In this document: positions 57,813-64,000 of the stretch, in pieces
Position numbering within the stretch: position 1 is the stretch's first letter
Layout of the letters: every line of letters starts with the position of its first letter
Assembly: GCA_030762895.1 (NCBI GenBank)
Contig: CM061069.1
Coordinates: 8,928,805 to 8,992,804 of the forward strand
Length of the DNA stretch: 64,000 bases
From: Sophora flavescens
Taxonomy: Eukaryota > Streptophyta > Magnoliopsida > Fabales > Fabaceae
Direction of reading: 5' to 3'
The notes under the pieces: model-generated
The model's input: only the letters and a program-made list of their open reading frames with translations
Told to the model about the DNA's origin: nothing
The model's database searches: none
Program-made: the position numbers and the translations under genes

Positions 57813-58068
57813 TGTTGAAGTTATGGGTTTAGATAGAGAAAGAGAAGAAAAAGAATGAACACTCAAAATATGATTATGATTGATTATGATCTTGCTTTGT
57901 TCAAAAAACTTAAGCACTAACCCTATTTATAGGGATACAATACTCTAATCCTAATTGAAAAGGGAAACTAATTATGATAATAACCAATGATAACAACCTA
58001 ATCCTATGAGACAATTCAAGATACTCTTATAAGATATGATGTACTCTTATAAGATACTCTTATGCTCA
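57813..58068 (-). mobile_element. Copia-type LTR with variant U3, right array edge
   Basis: Same TGCTCA end and variant PPT as 4845-5101, marking the same array boundary. Confidence 0.78.
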
Positions 58069-61000
58069 TACTCCCCTAAAATTTTGCTTATCTTGAACAT
58101 ATTATTATTCAAGGTTATTTGCATTTTATGTATTTGGAAGTTCGCTTATATATGTCATGTTGTTTCTCCACCTTTATCATCAACAAAACCATAAATAGAG
58201 AAAAGAGATAAGAGTAATAGAGAAATTGATCATATATTAAGAACATCGTTGTGATACATCGCACCACTAAAACTTAAAAGAAAAGAACTAGTTATTTTAC
58301 ATGGAGAGGAGTTGTTTGATGATGACTTCGATTTCATCCATCTTCTTATAAAGACCGTCAACACCAACACGGGCAATAGGATCCACAACAATATTGGTTG
58401 ATCCGAGAAGAAGGTTCAAAGGAGGTAGAAGGGCCGGACTCATTAATTTCTTTGGATGTCCGAGGAGGTTCATAAGGAACAATCTCAAGACAGTTCCAAG
58501 GTAGAGAAAAACTAGAAGAAAAGATAAAAGTAATGTCAAAAATAAAATGAAAGAGGTAGAAAGAACAATAAAAAACAGAATGTAAAGAACCATTTGGTAT
58601 AAGACAAGGAATACGAAAAGAAATATGTTCAAAGTTCGAAAGAGAAATAAAAGTTTGAGAGAGATGACATAAAAACCAAGTTAAGTCGGTTGAAGTGGCG
58701 GGAAAAATAAAAGTATAAAATGAAAAGCAGTTAAGGTAAAAACCAAAAAGGTAAGGCGAAAAGACGAGGAGTGAAGATGAAGGTTGGGTAGAAGGGGTAA
58801 GTCTGCCTTGATTCTTGCCTTTCTTCATCAGGATATCCTACCCAAGGAATCTGATAGAAAGAGAGCCTATCCCTAAATGTCGGTGTTTAAAATCTATCAG
58901 ACTAGTGCAGTCCAAAGTAGTGAGCTGGGTCTTGAACAATTCTTCTTGTAGGACGACTCCACATAGAAGTAGTCCAGTGAGCGGACTTCAACTTCACATC
59001 AGATCTTTTTAGTAGAGAAATCTGCTTCTTGCTCTTCGATACCTACTTTGGTGCCTTTGAATATGGTCCTCTTCGGGACACAATTTCAAAACAGTGTCAG
59101 GCCACATGCAAGCAGTTGGATTGGGCTTACATCTCCATGGTGCTTCATTAAGCCTTACTGCAGCCTATTATCCAACCAAGTTGTTTATGGCTTGAAGGTC
59201 AACAAGTGTTAAGGTATCGGGATTGATGGAGTTAATTTGTTTTTGGTATTCCTCTATGAGGTGTGGTGAGAAAGGATGGGGGTACTCTCTGGAAATTTGA
59301 GGTTTCCAAGAAGTTGCTAGAGGTGATAAAAGAGAATCAAAAGCTTATCCAACTGGAACAAGTGTTTGATTTTCTGGTGGTTGGTGGAGAGTTATTTGGA
59401 GAGTAGAATGGTGAGTAATTTGGTGAGATGTGTGGTTGTGATTCTGGTGAGTTGTTTTTCTGGAGTGAGGTTGAGATTAAAGGTTCGAGGGAAGAAGTTA
59501 TATGATCATGGATTCACAAGGCCAGCGAGTCCCAAGCATAGAAGACATTCATGGACCAATGACTTGCTCAAGGCAAAGAAAAGTCCAAGATGTATGAAAG
59601 GGAGTGGTGGTCAACCATATGATTCACAAGCAAGCATTGGAAGAGGGAATCAAATTGAAGCTCTATTGTATTGAAGTCATTGACCACTTAGCATATGAAA
59701 CTTTTGTAACAAAATAGTATAGAACTATGTAATAAAAATGCTTCTTCAATAAGCACTTTAGGATAGTTTAACTTTTGGTCTTAGGAAGGTTGGGGCTCTT
59801 GAACCAATTAGCCCAACATGTAGATAGGCCACACACATTGGGCCAAAAGCCCAACACCTAGGGCGGCTACAAATAGGAGGCGCGTGATGATGCACAAAGT
59901 GAAGGGGCTTCAAGACTCCTAACCTATAGATAAACCTCTTGTACTAATAATTCAATCAATCAAATCATTTGTTATGTTTTTCACACTTGAGAATTTAGAG
60001 ATTTGAGAGAGTTTCTCCTCGTAAGAGGTTCTTTATATATACCTTCAATCTTATCTTGAGTTTCCTAACTCAAGTGGTGAATCTTGCCTTGGCTTATATT
60101 CATTCTTGATTCATCAAGATGAAAGTGGAGCCTTATTTCCTCCCCTACATATTCCATTTTTATTTCAATTCTAGCTTCGATTCTTGCAATTTTCAATTCA
60201 TAGTTCTTATAGTTTAATTCTTAGTTTTATTGAAATTTCAATTTATATTTCTTGTGCTTCTTCAACTCTTTTTTTATTTTCCTTGATTCTCACTTGAGGA
60301 TCAAGTTTCAATTTTCTTCTTCTTGTGCAATTTGTGATTGCTCTTGTATTTTCAACAATCTAAATCAAAGAAAGATCCTAAGAACTTTGATGATCTATGT
60401 TAGATCACATCATGTGGTATCATGAGCTAGTTCTTTGATTTTGAATTGTTGAATTTTTATTTATTTATCAAAATGCAAATTCTATGATCAAATACATTTT
60501 TGGCGCCATAATCATATGAAGATGATTTGAATTTTTGCACCTCTTTATAAGAGAATTTGGATCATGAAATGCAAATTGAATCCAAATGATGATCATAGAT
60601 CTAGAATTTGAATTGTTGAAAGTTGATCATGCTTGAATTTTGGTGAAATTTTTCCCCCTCCATTTTTGAATCTATGATTGGCACCAACTCTTGCATGTGA
60701 ATTTGGCTGCATTCTTGAAATTCAAGCATTGATCCAAATACCTTATATTGTGAATTTGATCAAATTCAAATTTCAAATTCAAAATTCACAAAGTAAGAGT
60801 ATTTTTCATGTTTTTAATCAAAGTGTTTTTCATGATCTCTTATTTTTAGAACCTAATAGACCTTGATGAAATTGAAATAGTGGGTTTGATGTGTTTATCA
60901 ACCACTTGAATGAAAGATCTAGGTGTCTAATTTTTGAGTGTGTGCTTCTTTTACTTTGAATTCTATTACACTACTTGAATTGTTGAATATTTCCAAGTAT

Positions 61001-61408
61001 TACACAATATTCATCATTTGTTCATGATTGGAGGATTCTTTTTGTAATTTTAGAAATTGATGTAATGCTGTGAAATATTGTAATTAGAAAAACATAAATG
61101 GCTGAAATTTTTTTTTAAACAAATCTGTGTAAAAAAAAGGGCCAAAACCTTAAATATACAAAAGTTTTGGGGCAACAGTGTTGATAACGAAACTCTTCTT
61201 CTTGTCCTCTTGGAATGATTGCTATTGGTGTTGATTTATCACTTTTGTTTTAGAGACCAATATTTGAGAATCTTGTTTCATCTCGTAGATCCTTGAAGGA
61301 GGAAACTTTTGAATAGAAATAGACAAGAGTGAAATCATCATTGTAAAAGTCTTAAGAGTGACAAATCACAGTGGCCATTATTTGAGTGAAAGGTGAGCGA
61401 GTGGAGAG
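58069..61408. repeat. Second copy of 5102-8448
   Basis: Same order: gene-like minus-strand remnant (about 58262-59300), GPMT-type tail (about 59495-59690), LTR-like segment ending before TGGTATCATGAGC (60415), and the AT-rich interval. Differences are scattered short indels and substitutions, many at CAG/CTG or ACG. Confidence 0.93.
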
Positions 61409-61592
61409 TGTGACACCCCTACCCCGAACAGATAAATATATGTAAAATAAAACATTCATTTATAATAAAGTAAAATAAAAACATAAGGTAGCGGGTACCA
61501 CATGTATCAAAACATAACAATGCGGAAAAAGAAATATAAAACATAAAGAAAAGAAACATAAATCCAAATCCCTAATGTTACATATCGAGCTG
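61409..61592 (+). mobile_element. Second copy of the chromovirus-type LTR start
   Basis: TGTGACACCCCTACCCCG and following A-rich sequence, equivalent to 8449-8636. Confidence 0.45.
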
Positions 61593-62238
61593 GTACGGGG
61601 TAGAGAGTATCGTGGACTACCGAAATCTCAACGATGCAACAAGGAAGGACCACTTTCCCTCCTATTCATAGATCAAATGGTGGAAAGGTTAGCCAGATAC
61701 GATTAATATTGTTTCTTGGATGGGTATTCCAGCTACAACCAAATTGTGGTGGATCTAGAAGATCAAGACAAGACGGACTTCACTTGTCCCTATGGTTTAT
61801 TTGCATGTAGGAGAATGCCCTTTGGTTAGTGGAACACTACGACGACTTTACAAAGGTGTATGCTTTCTATCTTCTCGGACATAGTGGAGAAATTCATTGA
61901 AGTCTTAATGGATGACTTCTCGATTTTCGGGATATCTTTTGATAATTTATTGGACAACTTGGCATGTGTTCTAAAAAGGTGCCAACGAGACCAACCTCTT
62001 TGCTCAATTGGGAGAAATGTCATTTCATGGTTTGTGAAGGTGTGGTCCTGGGCACAAAATCTCCCAAAATGGGATTGAAGTGGGTAAAGACAAGGTTGAA
62101 GTGATTGAGAAGTTACCCCCACCAACAAATGTGAAGGGGGGACCAGAGTTTTCTTGGGCATGCCAGCTTTTACCGGAGGTTAATCCGGGATTTCTCTAAA
62201 ATAGCGAAACCGCTATATGACCTTCTTGTGAAGGATGT
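61590..62238 (+). pseudogene. Second copy of the element C RT fragment
   Basis: Equivalent to 8632-9279, with the same nonsense codons plus extra small indels (for example near 61985) that break the MDDF frame further downstream. Ends with the same GATGT (62234-62238) before the A LTR. Confidence 0.9.
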
Positions 62239-64000
62239 TGATGAGTGTGATTTCACCTCATATTTCATGTACATTTTTGCATGCATTTTCATATAGTTTA
62301 GGCAATTTTAATTTGATTTTTGTTAGTTTTTACCTTGGAACGGGTAAAGGCGGTTTTGTGGTGTTGTTTTGCAGAAATTAAGGACTAAATACTCAGGATA
62401 AACCATGATGGAGCTTGGATGAAGATAGAGCTTGAAAAGTGAAGAAAATGAGCCAAACAGAGACCACCACGGCCTAGCCGTGATGACCACCACGGCCTAG
62501 CCGTCTTGACCCTGCAGCCTAGCCGTGATGACCCTGCGCCCTGGCCGTGATGACCCACCACCTAGCCGTGATGACCATCACGGCCATGATCAAGCGAGCT
62601 GAAAAAGAAAGCAGGCAAAAGTCAGAATCGGTCACGGCCTAGCCGTGATGCCCATCACACCGTGACATGTTAACCGAGCCGACACCCTTCAAGCGAAGTT
62701 GTCACGGCCTGGCGTGATGCCCATCCACAGCCGTGATAAATCAAAAATTGAAAGCGCCCAAGGCAGAACCCGTCACGGCTTGGCGTGATGGCCATCACAA
62801 CCGTGACACGCGAATAATCTATAAATAGGCATACGGGCAGAACAAAAGAACATCTTCTTTGGGAGGCTTTTACCCTACTGTGACGTTTACCCTAAAAAGA
62901 CATCTTCTACGAGCCAAGGGCTCTTTGTGGCTGCAAGCGGAAGGTTTCCATGGAGTTTCTTCTCTCCTTTGTTCTTGTTTCTTTTATTTTGGCTTTCTCT
63001 ATCACTATGAGTAGCTAAATCCCTTTTGTTGGGATTAGATGTAGCTAAACCCGAATCTCATGTATTTGCTTTGATCCGTTAATCTATGATTATGCTTCGT
63101 TATTAGTGTTTGATTCCTATGCTTAATGCTTTTTGTGGTTTGATCACCCATGAATTGTTCCGAGATTTGATTTGCAATGGGGGCGTTCTTATCAATTCTT
63201 GATCTGGAATTAATCACCTAGTTTACCTTGCATCTAGGAATGGATTTTGGTTTATTAGTAATCGTGTAATCCCTACTCTTAATGCAAATTCATCAATTAG
63301 GCCACCTAAGGAATTAGGGTCTAATTAGGGGGTTTAGGCTCTTATCATCTAAGGAATTAGGATTTGAGTAATCTTGTGGGTTGATTTTAATATTTGAAGC
63401 ATAAACTAGATTGGTAGTCTTAGTATTGCATGAGGCAAAGGTTTAGTGAAGTTTAATCCCAACATCTTTCATTATATTTGAAGAATCCCTTTTTCTGCAT
63501 TCCAAGTGTTTGACAAAAACCCAAAAAGAACTTGTTCCTTTTCTATTGTTTATTTTAACTCTTGTTAGGCTTGGTATTTAATATTGAGCTCCCTTCCATC
63601 CAAAGATTCGCTTAGATAGTAGTCGATTTGTTACATGCTGGTACTTGTCTCAGTCCTCGTGGGAATGATATCCCTCTTACCTCTTTATTACTTATGCATT
63701 TGGGTATACTTGCCTAGATTTGTCGTCACAAACAAGTTTTTGGCGCGGTTGTCGGGGACTGAGTTTCAATATTAGCATACCCATTTCGATTACTAAGTTA
63801 AGCACAATTTTATTTTTCTGTTTTACTAATCTGTTTCTCTTTGATGTCATTTAGTGCTAACACTCTTGGTCTCTAAGCTTTTGTGCGTGCGAGGTACTAT
63901 CCCAGCTGACCAACTTCTCTATGATCCTGAAATAGAAAAAGCGGCTAGGAAGAATCGAAGCCAAGCAAGACAACAGAAGTTATTAGAGCAACAAGAAAGA
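62239..64000 (+). mobile_element. Second copy of element A (5' end only)
   Basis: 5' LTR 62239-63734 (TATA box 62820-62827), PBS at 63741 with the same two mismatches as in A, then leader and the start of gag, cut by the window edge. The GC-palindrome block (62460-62815) is strongly altered relative to 9503-9855, with many CACGGCC units losing CAG/CTG/ACG-centred bases. Confidence 0.92.
63887..64000 (+). pseudogene. Second copy of element A gag, N-terminal part
   Basis: GTG at 63887 replaces the expected ATG as in the first copy. The frame then encodes the basic N terminus (DQLLYDPEIEKAARKN) up to the window edge. Confidence 0.8.

Larger units (their letters stand above)
47200..58068 (-). 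repeat. Tandem array of Copia-LTR-derived monomers (right array)
   Basis: About 7.5 monomers of the same kind as 1-5101. Landmarks are at 48622, 50082, 51540, 52987, 54442, 55893 and 57345, with periods 1460, 1458, 1447, 1455, 1451 and 1452. It begins mid-monomer at about 47200. From 51540 on, the monomers match the left array unit by unit with one additional unit: 1 matches 51540, 1461 matches 52987, 2919 matches 55893, 4377 matches 57345. From about 52600 the interiors carry many small changes at CAG, CTG and ACG sites. Confidence 0.92.

Overview
This is a plant nuclear window, almost certainly from a eudicot, built entirely of LTR retrotransposons. I see no intact host gene, tRNA, rRNA or CRISPR array. 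The evidence is Athila-type Ty3/gypsy gag-pol genes, primer-binding sites matching plant tRNA-Asp (TGGCGCCGTTGCCGGGGA), Copia-type LTRs with an initiator tRNA-Met site, and chromovirus fragments. The species cannot be named from this. A 500-N scaffold gap (43326-43825) joins two contigs.

Layout. 1-5101: a head-to-tail array of ~1.46-kb monomers, each one 279-bp Copia-type LTR plus a short non-coding internal region, in minus orientation; it runs off the left edge. 5107-8636: decayed repeat pieces (a gene-like minus-strand remnant, an LTR with a tRNA-Met-like site, a chromovirus-type LTR start). 8632-32245: old Athila element C, split by Athila element A (9280-26948, TSD GATGT), whose 3' LTR is split by young Athila element B (19551-26877, TSD AACGA). 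B keeps gag and protease only. 32247-43160: chromovirus fragment D, split by minus-strand Athila element E (33431-42866, TSD ATAAG). 43326-43825: gap. 43826-47199: element F, Tekay/Del-like with most of its interior missing. 47200-58068: a second, longer copy of the Copia array (about 7.5 monomers). 58069-64000: a second copy of the 5.1-11.0 kb region, ending early in the gag of a second copy of A.

How the parts work. All coding regions are retroelement gag (capsid), protease, reverse transcriptase, RNase H, integrase or an env-position ORF. Stops, frameshifts or deletions break all of them, except that B has an open gag and an open protease frame in different registers. B could only move with proteins supplied by an autonomous relative.

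The most interesting signals are non-coding. (1) In A, B and E a stem-loop lies just upstream of the 3' polypurine tract, and similar stem-loops, with a compensatory base change between A and E, precede internal PPT-like tracts. (2) The hairpin TTGGG-AGGCAA-CCCAA is identical in A, B and C, 43-50 nt after the pol stop. (3) GC-rich near-palindromes occur in clusters in LTRs or 3' regions of A, B, C and E. (4) A small LTR element has become a satellite-like array. (5) The two copies of the 11-kb flank differ mainly at CAG/CTG and ACG sites, often as CAG to CGG or CTG to CCG. This looks like long-read base-calling error at methylated cytosines, and possibly a false duplication.
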